DNA from: Acinetobacter gerneri DSM 14967 = CIP 107464 = MTCC 9824 | GTDB taxonomy: Bacteria; Pseudomonadota; Gammaproteobacteria; Pseudomonadales; Moraxellaceae | Direction: 5' to 3' | DNA length: 64,000 bases | Assembly (NCBI RefSeq): GCF_000368565.1 | Contig: NZ_KB849543.1 | Span: 186,001 to 250,000 of the forward strand | In this document: in pieces, positions 8,503 through 15,845 of the stretch | Layout of the letters: each line of letters starts with the position of its first letter | Numbering within the stretch: position 1 is the stretch's first letter | Notes under the pieces: generated by a model | The model's database searches: none | Told to the model about the DNA's origin: nothing | The model's input: only the letters and a program-made list of their open reading frames with translations | Program-made: the position numbers and the translations under genes

Positions 8503-9081
8503 TCACGGTTTATAAGCATTAATATGATTCATAGCTTGCTGAAAATCACCATTGACCAGAAGTTTGATCTGACCTAAAGCATGGTGAATAGCATCATCCA
8601 TTAATGTTTGTTCACTACTTGGCGCTTTACCAAGAACGTGACCAGATACGCGATCTTTTGAACCGGGATGACCGATACCAATACGTAAACGATGAAAATT
8701 TGCACCTGTATGAGGGACAATATCGCGAAGCCCGTTATGTCCACCGTGACCACCGCCAGTTTTTAGACGGATCACACCCGGATTCATATCGAGTTCATCA
8801 TGTGCGATGAGCATCTCTTCAGGTTTAATTTGATAGAATTTTGCGAAGGGAACAACACTTTGACCGGATAGGTTCATAAAGGTTGTCGGTAATAACAGAC
8901 GAACGTCTTGTCCTTCAATCTTACCACGACCGCTAATGCCTTTATATTTCGGATCAGCTTTGAGGGAAATGCCATATTGTTCTGCAAGGCGTTCTACGAA
9001 CCAGAAGCCTGCATTATGGCGGGTTTGGGCATATTCAGAACCTGGATTACCCAAACCTACAATTAGCGAAAGTTTTGACAC
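8503..9081 (-). CDS. pth: Peptidyl-tRNA hydrolase
   Basis: Releases tRNA from peptidyl-tRNA that drops off the ribosome. The 192-residue protein has LIVGLGNPG at the N-terminus, TRHNAGFW with the catalytic histidine, NLSGQSV, and GGHGGHNGLRDI. The start is a GTG at 9081; an upstream ATG runs directly into a stop. It follows rplY by 20 bases, as in pseudomonads, so ribosomal protein L25 and Pth are probably co-expressed. Confidence 0.97.
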   Translation of the reverse strand: MSKLSLIVGLGNPGSEYAQTRHNAGFWFVERLAEQYGISLKADPKYKGISGRGKIEGQDVRLLLPTTFMNLSGQSVVPFAKFYQIKPEEMLIAHDELDMNPGVIRLKTGGGHGGHNGLRDIVPHTGANFHRLRIGIGHPGSKDRVSGHVLGKAPSSEQTLMDDAIHHALGQIKLLVNGDFQQAMNHINAYKP

Positions 9082-9101
9082 TAATTTACACCATTTTTAA
9101 C

Positions 9102-9398
9102 TTATGCGCGTTTGAAGTCAGCGTGCATAGGTGTGTTTTTAGCAGGGTGACGTTGTAAAGCTTGGATTTTTACGCTTTCAACTTTACCAGCAACGTTGAT
9201 TTCAACAACTTCTTCAAAGAATTGGTTGTTTTCAAGTGCTTTAACAAGCTCACGCAAATGAAGTGAAACAGCTACAGGTTCAGCTTCACCACCGTAGATG
9301 ATCGCTGGAACTAGGTTTTCACGACGAAGGCGGCGGCTCGAACCTTTCCCTTGGATTGCTTCTTCACGTGCTTCTGCATTTAATACGAAGTTTGCCAT
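9102..9398 (-). CDS. rplY: Ribosomal protein bL25 (short form)
   Basis: A 98-residue 5S rRNA-binding protein of the large subunit. The pattern KGSSRRLRRENLVPAIIYGG and the ending ALQRHPAKNTPMHADFKRA are diagnostic. It is the short E. coli-like form without the C-terminal CTC domain found in the roughly 200-residue pseudomonad version. GAGG lies ten bases before the ATG. The leader holds an 8-base-pair hairpin, of interest because E. coli rplY is known to be under translational feedback. Confidence 0.95.
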   Translation of the reverse strand: MANFVLNAEAREEAIQGKGSSRRLRRENLVPAIIYGGEAEPVAVSLHLRELVKALENNQFFEEVVEINVAGKVESVKIQALQRHPAKNTPMHADFKRA

Positions 9399-9429
9399 GA
9401 TGACATTTCCTCATTAAGTTTTTAAGTAA

Positions 9430-9452
9430 ACTGAACTCTCGACCAGTTCAGT
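9430..9452 (-). promoter_or_regulatory. Hairpin in the rplY leader
   Basis: A perfect inverted repeat ACTGAACT/AGTTCAGT around the seven-base loop GGTCGAG (minus-strand reading), about 30 bases before the rplY start and just downstream of the prs terminator. No T run follows. The loop and its closing bases spell CGAGAGT, which also occurs in the loop E strand of 5S rRNA that L25 binds. A role in autoregulation is inference. Confidence 0.55.
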
Positions 9453-9458
9453 GATAGA

Positions 9459-9482
9459 AAGCCCCGTCATCAGACAGGGCTT
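9459..9482 (-). terminator. Terminator of prs
   Basis: On the minus strand AAGCCC(T)GTC pairs with GAC(G)GGGCTT across the loop TGAT, one G-U pair included, followed by TTTCT. It lies 18 bases after the prs stop. The T run is short, so read-through into rplY is possible. Confidence 0.8.
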
Positions 9483-9499
9483 AGAAAAATTTCGGGCTA

Positions 9500-10453
9500 T
9501 TATAGATAAGAATCGAACATAGCGCTAATAGATTCTTCGTTATTAATACGTCGAATTGTTTCAGCAACCATGCTAGCAACGGATACTTGACGGATTTTGC
9601 CAAGTTCAAGTGCTTCTTGAGATAACGGAATCGTATCTGTAACAACAAGCTCATCGATAACTGAATTTTTCAAATTATCTAAAGCTTTACCTGATAAAAC
9701 TGGGTGAGTTGCATACGCAACAACTTTACGCGCACCAAATTGTTTAAGTGCGTCAGCAGCTTTACATAGTGTACCTGCTGTATCAACCATATCATCGACG
9801 ATAACGCAATCACGATCTTTCACATCACCAATGAGGTGCATAACTTGTGATTCATTCGCTTTTTGACGACGTTTATCAATGATGGCTAAATCAATATCAC
9901 CCATTTGTTTTGCAACTGCACGTGCACGAACCACACCACCTACGTCAGGTGAAACCACCATAAGGTTGTGATGCGATTGTTGACGAAGGTCAGCAAGCAA
10001 AGCAGGAGTACCGTAGATGTTATCTACAGGAATATCGAAGAAACCTTGGATTTGGTCGGCGTGCAAGTCGATCATCACAACACGGTCAATACCGACAGTT
10101 GTAAGCATATCTGCTACAACTTTTGCAGTAATTGGAACACGAGTCGAACGCGGACGACGGTCTTGACGGGCATAACCAAAGTAAGGAATTACAGCGGTAA
10201 TACGACCAGCACTTGCGCGGCGTAATGCATCTGCCATAACCAAGATTTCCATAAGGTTATCATTGGTTGGCGCACATGTTGGTTGTACGACAAATACGTC
10301 TTTACCACGTACGTTTTCAGTAATTTCGACAGTGATTTCACCATCAGAGAATTTACCTACAGACGCAGCTCCCAAAGGGATATGCAAATGGCTTACGACT
10401 TTTTGGGCGAATTGTGGATGAGCATTTCCACTAAAAACGACAAGATTGGGCAT
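9500..10453 (-). CDS. prs: Ribose-phosphate pyrophosphokinase
   Basis: Makes PRPP from ribose 5-phosphate and ATP for purine, pyrimidine, histidine, tryptophan and NAD synthesis. The 317-residue protein starts [13 protein letters not shown]. Visible motifs are [14 protein letters not shown] (ATP/regulatory region), [17 protein letters not shown] (class I signature) and the PRPP loop [13 protein letters not shown]. The open frame continues 32 codons further upstream, but that part is the antisense reading of a tRNA-Gln gene, so the ATG at 10453 is the start. It follows the tRNA-Gln array and shares a promoter with its last member. Confidence 0.97.
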   Translation of the reverse strand: MPNLVVFSGNAHPQFAQKVVSHLHIPLGAASVGKFSDGEITVEITENVRGKDVFVVQPTCAPTNDNLMEILVMADALRRASAGRITAVIPYFGYARQDRRPRSTRVPITAKVVADMLTTVGIDRVVMIDLHADQIQGFFDIPVDNIYGTPALLADLRQQSHHNLMVVSPDVGGVVRARAVAKQMGDIDLAIIDKRRQKANESQVMHLIGDVKDRDCVIVDDMVDTAGTLCKAADALKQFGARKVVAYATHPVLSGKALDNLKNSVIDELVVTDTIPLSQEALELGKIRQVSVASMVAETIRRINNEESISAMFDSYL

Positions 10454-10488
10454 GAAGCACCCTTGGCGGTTGGCATGTTTGAAATAGA

Positions 10489-10563
10489 TGGCAGGGGCGG
10501 CTGGATTCGAACCAACGGATGCCGAGATCAAAACCCGGTGCCTTACCACTTGGCGACGCCCCT
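10489..10563 (-). tRNA. tRNA-Gln (anticodon TTG), copy 1
   Basis: A 75-base cloverleaf with encoded CCA: acceptor AGGGGCG/CGCCCCT, D stem GCC/GGC, anticodon loop TTTTGAT with anticodon TTG, T arm GTTGG/CCAGC. Last of five identical copies in transcription order, 35 bases before the prs start codon. Confidence 0.97.
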
Positions 10564-10574
10564 AATGCGGCAGA

Positions 10575-10603
10575 ACTTTAATATTTTTACTGTATTTTGT
10601 CAA
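10575..10603 (-). promoter_or_regulatory. Promoter of tRNA-Gln copy 1 and prs
   Basis: On the minus strand a perfect TTGACA (10598-10603) and TAAAGT (10575-10580) are 17 bases apart, and the tRNA begins 11 bases after the -10 box. The G+C-rich discriminator (GCCGC) is typical of stable-RNA promoters under stringent control. It explains the longer 91-base spacer between copies 1 and 2. Confidence 0.8.
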
Positions 10604-10654
10604 GGTAAAATTGACTGTAAAATAAAGTAAGTTGTTCTGTCTTTTTTCTAGAAA

Positions 10655-10729
10655 TGGCAGGGGCGGCTGGATTCGAACCAACGGATGCCGAGATCAAAAC
10701 CCGGTGCCTTACCACTTGGCGACGCCCCT
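10655..10729 (-). tRNA. tRNA-Gln (anticodon TTG), copy 2
   Basis: Identical in sequence to copy 1 and with encoded CCA. Separated from copy 3 by a 27-base spacer that recurs unchanged between copies 3 and 4. Confidence 0.97.
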
Positions 10730-10756
10730 AAATTTGATGTGTGTATTGAATTTAAA

Positions 10757-10831
10757 TGGCAGGGGCGGCTGGATTCGAACCAACGGATGCCGAGATCAAA
10801 ACCCGGTGCCTTACCACTTGGCGACGCCCCT
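10757..10831 (-). tRNA. tRNA-Gln (anticodon TTG), copy 3
   Basis: Identical to the other copies. Together with its spacer it forms a 102-base unit repeated exactly in tandem with copy 2, pointing to recent duplication by unequal recombination. Confidence 0.97.
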
Positions 10832-10858
10832 AAATTTGATGTGTGTATTGAATTTAAA

Positions 10859-10933
10859 TGGCAGGGGCGGCTGGATTCGAACCAACGGATGCCGAGATCA
10901 AAACCCGGTGCCTTACCACTTGGCGACGCCCCT
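10859..10933 (-). tRNA. tRNA-Gln (anticodon TTG), copy 4
   Basis: Identical to the other copies; 102 bases from copy 3. The spacer towards copy 5 is a different, 34-base sequence. Confidence 0.97.
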
Positions 10934-10967
10934 AAAATTTAATACATACATCTACAGATGAAATTGA

Positions 10968-11042
10968 TGGCAGGGGCGGCTGGATTCGAACCAACGGATG
11001 CCGAGATCAAAACCCGGTGCCTTACCACTTGGCGACGCCCCT
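10968..11042 (-). tRNA. tRNA-Gln (anticodon TTG), copy 5
   Basis: Identical to the other copies and first in transcription order. Its 5' end is only four bases after the ispE stop codon, so it is probably processed from an ispE-containing transcript or uses a promoter within the ispE coding region. Confidence 0.97.
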
Positions 11043-11046
11043 AACA

Positions 11047-11874
11047 TTAAACTTTGAAATGATTTAATGGTGATTCATTTAAACTATTGACCAAGTAAGC
11101 TTTACAAGGTGAATTTTTTAAAATCTCATCAGTATTCATATCATCGTTTATTTCAATAAAAACACAAGCACCTGTACCTGTAAGTTTTGCAACACCGAAC
11201 TGATCTAAATATTGCATCGCTTCATCTACTTCTGGATATAAACTTCGTGCCAGAGGCTCAAAATTATTTCCAAAGCTAGAAGGCTTTAACTGATAGGCGC
11301 AAAATGTAGTGGTCTTCGTGTTTCTTGTCAATGTTTTTTGCGAAAAAAGTCGTTGAGTGCTGATAAAACAATCAGGTTTTAACACAATGTATTGTTTTTG
11401 ATCTAAGTCTATGAATGTTAAGTGTTCACCAATCCCTTCAGCCCAAGCATTGCGTCCATGAACAAAAATGGGTACGTCCGCACCCAGTTTGACACCGAGT
11501 TCAGCCAATTGTTCAGGATTTAAACCGCACTGCCAAAGTTGATTGAGCACGATCAGTGTGGTTGCAGCATTTGATGACCCCCCACCCAAACCTGCGCCCA
11601 TTGGTATATTTTTTTCTATAGAAATATCTAAACCAGTCACTTGTTTTGCATAAGGCTTCAACATTTCAGCTGCACGAAAGATCAAGTTTTGTTGCAGATT
11701 GACTTCGTTTAAGCCCAAAATCGTGATCTCATTTGTATCGTTTGGGCTAAATTCTAACCAATCATACAGATCAATCAGTTGAAATATACTCTGCAATTCG
11801 TGATAACCATTTTCACGACGACCTGTGATATGCAAAAACAAGTTTAATTTTGCAGGTGAGGGTGCTCGAATCAT
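11047..11874 (-). CDS. ispE: 4-diphosphocytidyl-2-C-methyl-D-erythritol kinase
   Basis: Phosphorylates CDP-methylerythritol in the MEP isoprenoid pathway. The 275-residue GHMP kinase has the N-terminal SPAKLNLFLHITGRRENGYHEL with the substrate-side Lys, the glycine-rich ATP loop IPMGAGLGGGSSNAA near residue 90 and the C-terminal KLTGTGACVFIE. It follows lolB by 14 bases and runs straight into the tRNA-Gln array, the same order as in pseudomonads. Confidence 0.96.
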   Translation of the reverse strand: MIRAPSPAKLNLFLHITGRRENGYHELQSIFQLIDLYDWLEFSPNDTNEITILGLNEVNLQQNLIFRAAEMLKPYAKQVTGLDISIEKNIPMGAGLGGGSSNAATTLIVLNQLWQCGLNPEQLAELGVKLGADVPIFVHGRNAWAEGIGEHLTFIDLDQKQYIVLKPDCFISTQRLFSQKTLTRNTKTTTFCAYQLKPSSFGNNFEPLARSLYPEVDEAMQYLDQFGVAKLTGTGACVFIEINDDMNTDEILKNSPCKAYLVNSLNESPLNHFKV

Positions 11875-11888
11875 GTTTATATTTCAAC

Positions 11889-12503
11889 TTAACGATTTTG
11901 AATGACCATTGTAACGCGATTTTCTGCACCTGATTCAAGTGCTTGTTTTAAAATCAACTTGTTTGGCAAAGTCTCTTTGTCGTTATAGCTTAAATCGACA
12001 GTCCAACCATCTTCTTCAATTTTACTGATCCGATCAGCATCATCTTTGGCGATTTTTGCATCAGTCGTTGCAGGACGTGCTTGAACCCAAGACACGATAT
12101 CGGTGATCGGAGCAACCCAACCTGTAGCACGTTCTAGCAATTCTTCAGGTGATTCAGCTTGGATCAGTCCTGTTTTTGAACTATTAAGCGTAACTTCGCC
12201 TGATTTTCCTTCGATAATGGTTTTACCAATACCTAAAATGCCTGAGAGTTGAATGTCAAAATCTTCATGGTCTTGCTGCCAAGTAAAAAATGCACTACCC
12301 GATTGTTTTGGGGTTTTGACACCAATTTTGCCTTGTAGATTGAACTGATTGGATGGTGCAGTAGCAGTCCCCGCTTGATTTTGATCTGATGGAGTCTCAG
12401 ACAATGTTGGCGTGGTTGCAGCAGGTTTAACCACTTGCTGACATCCTGTAAATGCAAGGCTCAAGGTTGCAGTTAAGGCAAAAATAGATTTGCTCAGACG
12501 CAT
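11889..12503 (-). CDS. lolB: Outer-membrane lipoprotein receptor LolB
   Basis: Accepts lipoproteins from LolA and inserts them into the outer membrane. The 204-residue protein has a lipoprotein signal peptide with lipobox FTGC (Cys21). After a Thr/Ala/Pro-rich linker comes the LolB core: FNLQGKIGVKTPKQSGSAFFTWQQ, FDIQLSGILGIG and the later WVAPITDIVSWVQARP. Length and place between a TPR gene and ispE match LolB in Acinetobacter and Pseudomonas. Eight bases separate it from the upstream TPR gene, indicating one transcript. Confidence 0.93.
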   Translation of the reverse strand: MRLSKSIFALTATLSLAFTGCQQVVKPAATTPTLSETPSDQNQAGTATAPSNQFNLQGKIGVKTPKQSGSAFFTWQQDHEDFDIQLSGILGIGKTIIEGKSGEVTLNSSKTGLIQAESPEELLERATGWVAPITDIVSWVQARPATTDAKIAKDDADRISKIEEDGWTVDLSYNDKETLPNKLILKQALESGAENRVTMVIQNR

Positions 12504-12511
12504 AAAATCTT

Positions 12512-14194
12512 TTAACTCTTTTTAATGTGTGTGGGTAATAATAGTGAATCTAATTGATTCAATTGCGGATCATTTGGATGATTTTGTTTCAGTTGTTGTA
12601 ACACTTCATTAAAACTGCTCATATCACCCAGCATATACAACGCTTTGGCATAACGTACGCCGATACTTGCACTTGGACTAAGCATGTAAGCTTTTTCAAG
12701 GACACGCGATGCAGTATCAAAATCATTTTGTAAAAAAGTGATGTAGCCCAAAGTATCTAAAATAGAGGCTTGATCTGGCGCATTTTCTAGCGCATGTTCG
12801 GCATATTTTCTCGCTTCGCCCAAACGTCTATTTTGTAGTGCGAGGGTATAGGCATAGGCATTGAGATAGGTCGGACTATTGGGTTCTAGCTGTAAAAGTT
12901 CTCGAAGTGCTTTATCAAGTTTGTCTCGATCTTGAAATGGATCAAGCAGTAAAACTTCCGAATATAACAACTCTGGATCATCAGGATTATTTTTTACTGC
13001 TTCATTTAATAAACTCAAAGCTGCTTTTTTATTGCCCATTTTCTTTAAAATCTCGGCTTGAGCTTGATAGAGAAAACTTGCATGTTGCGGATAGTTGACG
13101 CGTTCTTGGGTTAAAAAACGCAAAGCATCATTTAATTTGTCTTGACGATCAAAAATACTGATCAAATTTTTACGAGAAACGGTGTAGAGATTGCCATCAA
13201 CCAAGCGATAATAGGCTTTGGCTGTTTCATAATGCTGTTTGCGCTCGGCATTGACCGCAAGATAATAATAAGCTTCATTTTGATATTGAGCAGAATAACG
13301 CAAATCCACCAAATAATGCTCAGCTTGATCATAGCGCTTTAAATCAATACTGGTCAGTCCTGCGATAAACAACGCTTCGTCAGCATCTGGCCATGTTTTA
13401 ATGATCTTTTCGAGTTTGCTTAAAGCCAGTTCAGGCTGATTGGTTTTTACCAAATAACGGGCTTCTGCAAGACGTACATCGAGATTGTTTTTATTTTTGC
13501 GACTGGCATATTCAAACCATTTTTCAGCCTCGTCTTGGCGTCCAAGTGCAATCAGTAAATTGGCTTTCATTAAAATAAAACCAGTGACTTTTGGTCTTTT
13601 TCTCAAAGCCTTATTGACTGTGGTCAGTGCTGTTTCCAAGTCATCATTTTGCGCTTCTAAACCTGCGATAAGGGCCAAAATCGAAGGATTATTTTTTTCT
13701 TTACTGGCTTTGAGGGCTTGCAATAAATTTTCACGATCTTCTTCTGAGTCAGGTGAAATTCCCTCAATAATCTTGTCCAATTCTGCATTGGGATCAATAT
13801 TTAATATACTGTCTAGCGTTTCTGCGGCGAGATCATATTCATGTGTTTTGAGTGCAATATGCGCCAAATAAAACTTTGCAGGCACATCCTCTGGCTCTTG
13901 TACCACCCAATGTGTTGCGATATTTAAAGCCGCATTTAGGTCGTTTTGCTCAAGCGAAACGTTGAGCGCTCTTTGCTTTATCGTAGGTGAATTGCTGTGA
14001 ATTGCGAGAACAGTATAATTGTGAATCGCGTTGGGAATATCGTGATATGCTAGTGAAAACTCTGCAATAATACTTTGTTTTAATGGGTCATATTTTGGAT
14101 TTACGTGAAAAATATCTCCAGATGCCCGAAGATGAGCACTAGATGCTATGCTACCGACAAGTAAGAATGTGGTAGAATAGTGTTTAATAGTCAT
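12512..14194 (-). CDS. Secreted tetratricopeptide-repeat protein
   Basis: About 560 residues built from at least ten TPR-type helical pairs; recognisable repeats include FYLAHIALKTHEYDLAAETL, EAYYYLAVNAERKQHYETA, FLYQAQAEILKKMGNKKAAL and SILDTLGYITFLQNDFDTAS. The N-terminus MTIKHYSTTFLLVGSIASSA is a plausible signal peptide, so I start at the ATG at 14194. The frame extends to a GTG at 14269, and the ATG at 14203 is also possible; none has a good SD. It precedes lolB by eight bases and is conserved at this place in related bacteria, suggesting a periplasmic or outer-membrane role. Confidence 0.85.
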   Translation of the reverse strand: MTIKHYSTTFLLVGSIASSAHLRASGDIFHVNPKYDPLKQSIIAEFSLAYHDIPNAIHNYTVLAIHSNSPTIKQRALNVSLEQNDLNAALNIATHWVVQEPEDVPAKFYLAHIALKTHEYDLAAETLDSILNIDPNAELDKIIEGISPDSEEDRENLLQALKASKEKNNPSILALIAGLEAQNDDLETALTTVNKALRKRPKVTGFILMKANLLIALGRQDEAEKWFEYASRKNKNNLDVRLAEARYLVKTNQPELALSKLEKIIKTWPDADEALFIAGLTSIDLKRYDQAEHYLVDLRYSAQYQNEAYYYLAVNAERKQHYETAKAYYRLVDGNLYTVSRKNLISIFDRQDKLNDALRFLTQERVNYPQHASFLYQAQAEILKKMGNKKAALSLLNEAVKNNPDDPELLYSEVLLLDPFQDRDKLDKALRELLQLEPNSPTYLNAYAYTLALQNRRLGEARKYAEHALENAPDQASILDTLGYITFLQNDFDTASRVLEKAYMLSPSASIGVRYAKALYMLGDMSSFNEVLQQLKQNHPNDPQLNQLDSLLLPTHIKKS

Positions 14195-14302
14195 GCCGTG
14201 CATACGGCTGTAGTTTAAACGCAATTTTTCTTTATCCAAGTAATGCTTTTTATGACACCGTTGTTGCACAATAGCATAAATTTAGCGAAATGATGATCTG
14301 AT

Positions 14303-15592
14303 ATGTCTTTCTTTGCATTGGGTGTCAACCATCAAACTGCTTCTGTCGAACTTCGCGAGCGTATAGCCTTTAACCCTGAACGGTTAAGCGAGGTTTTGTC
14401 GACTCAAAACCACAATCCAGATCTACATGATATGGTGGTGGTTTCAACCTGTAACAGAACAGAAGTTTATGCCATGGCTGAAAATGCTGATATGGTATTA
14501 GATTGGCTCGCCCGTTCAAATGGTATTGATGTAAAACAATTATTAAATCATGTATATCGTTATGAAAATGCAGATGCGATCACGCATTTGATGCGCGTAG
14601 CGAGTGGCTTAGATTCTCTAATGCTCGGTGAACCGCAGATTTTAGGTCAAGTCAAAACAGCTTTATCTTTGGCAAAAGATGCACATGTGGTGTCCCCACA
14701 TTTAAACCGAATTTTTGATTATGTCTTTTATGCCGCAAAACGAGTGCGCTCGGAAACTGCGGTGGGTAGTCATGCTGTTTCTATGGGTTATGCAGTTGCA
14801 CAATTGGCACTGCAAGTCTTTAGTCAGCCAGAAAAATTGACTGTTATGGTGGTTGCAGCCGGTGAAATGAATAGCCTCGTTGCAAAACACTTAGCGGAAA
14901 TGGGTGTAGCAAAAGTGTTGATCTGTAACCGTGGTCATGAGCGTGCAGAAAAACTCGCTCAAGAAATTGCACATCGTGTTGACGTTGAAATTATCCCTTT
15001 TCATCAGCTTGCTGAAAACTTATATCGTGCAGATGTTATTTCCAGTTGTACAGGCAGTTTGCATCAGGTCATTTCTTTTAACGATGTCAAAACTGCATTA
15101 AAAAAACGTCGCTATCAACAAATGTTGATGGTCGATTTGGCTGTACCTCGTGATATAGATTCTAAAGTTGAAAATCTTGATGGCGTGTTTCTATACGGTG
15201 TTGATGATTTACAAACCGTAATTGAGGAAAATCTCGCACAACGTCGTCAAGCTGCTGTTGAAGCTGAGGTCATGGTCAATCAGTTGGCAACCCAATTGAT
15301 GACGCGTCAAAAAGTTCGAGAGGCGGGCAGTACCATTCAAGCATATCGTGAAAAAAGCCAAGAGCAGAGTCAGCAAGAACTAGCACTTGCTATGGAACGA
15401 ATCCAAGCAGGCGAGGATGCGTCACAGGTCATGCAAGAATTTAGCCATCGTTTGACTCAAAAATTGTTGCATCCAACTTCAATTTTATTGCGTGAAGCTG
15501 CCCAAGCTGAAGATCCAACGCATTTTGAATGGCTTCAAGAAAATCTCGATCATATTTTCGAACAAGAAAGAAAGCCAAAAGCAGTGAAATAA
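14303..15592 (+). CDS. hemA: Glutamyl-tRNA reductase
   Basis: Reduces glutamyl-tRNA to glutamate-1-semialdehyde, the first committed step of C5-pathway tetrapyrrole synthesis. The 429-residue protein has the catalytic motif [11 protein letters not shown] (Cys50), [17 protein letters not shown], the NADPH domain with [15 protein letters not shown] and a C-terminal helical dimerisation domain. It is divergent from the TPR-lolB-ispE operon, with about 100 bases between the starts. Confidence 0.97.
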   Translation: MSFFALGVNHQTASVELRERIAFNPERLSEVLSTQNHNPDLHDMVVVSTCNRTEVYAMAENADMVLDWLARSNGIDVKQLLNHVYRYENADAITHLMRVASGLDSLMLGEPQILGQVKTALSLAKDAHVVSPHLNRIFDYVFYAAKRVRSETAVGSHAVSMGYAVAQLALQVFSQPEKLTVMVVAAGEMNSLVAKHLAEMGVAKVLICNRGHERAEKLAQEIAHRVDVEIIPFHQLAENLYRADVISSCTGSLHQVISFNDVKTALKKRRYQQMLMVDLAVPRDIDSKVENLDGVFLYGVDDLQTVIEENLAQRRQAAVEAEVMVNQLATQLMTRQKVREAGSTIQAYREKSQEQSQQELALAMERIQAGEDASQVMQEFSHRLTQKLLHPTSILLREAAQAEDPTHFEWLQENLDHIFEQERKPKAVK

Positions 15593-15633
15593 TGCTTTTG
15601 GCATGTTTTAACTGATGTTATACAGGCTAACGT

Positions 15634-15657
15634 ATTTCATTTTTGATGAAATTTTTT
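15634..15657 (+). terminator. Probable hemA terminator
   Basis: A seven-base-pair stem ATTTCAT/ATGAAAT with loop TTTTG, followed by a run of T up to 15657. It lies about 40 bases after the hemA stop. The stem is A+T-rich and therefore moderate. Confidence 0.6.
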
Positions 15658-15674
15658 GAGCATACAAAGAAAAA

Positions 15675-15797
15675 TTAAACGACAAAACCATCTGTTGGAC
15701 TGAGAAGATATTTCCATCCACCAATCCAATGGTCAGCATTCGGTCTTTGCCGCACTAGCAAAACGCAAGATGATTTAAATAGCAAAACTATTGAATT
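15675..15797 (-). pseudogene. Possible fossil gene fragment between hemA and dnaG
   Basis: The minus strand is open for 40 codons up to a stop at 15675-15677, without an ATG, and the translation has a protein-like ending (ADHWIGGWKYLLSPTDGFVV). The complementary strand is also open over most of the same bases. Codon content differs from the A+T-rich background around it. It could be the tail of a lost gene or part of a decayed transposable element; I do not recognise the family. Confidence 0.3.
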
Positions 15798-15845
15798 TTA
15801 ATATTTTTAAACAAAATGATCACGAGCGAATGTTTATTTCGCAGA

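Noticed and set aside
8604..8810. Plus-strand frame inside pth
   Set aside because: Shadow of pth with no ribosome site; same holds for many frames opposite dadA, dnaG, sdhA and sucA.
10454..10549. N-terminal extension of prs by 32 codons
   Set aside because: The extension re-reads the tRNA-Gln gene region; Prs homologs start at [11 protein letters not shown].
10632..10961. Open frame encoding tandem [14 protein letters not shown] units, and a second frame with [13 protein letters not shown] units
   Set aside because: These are antisense readings of the tRNA-Gln copies; the repeats are the tRNA genes. Such frames are a known annotation artefact.
10489..11042. CRISPR-like regular repeats and spacers
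   Set aside because: The 75-base repeats fold as tRNA-Gln with TTG anticodon, and two spacers are identical to each other, unlike CRISPR spacers.
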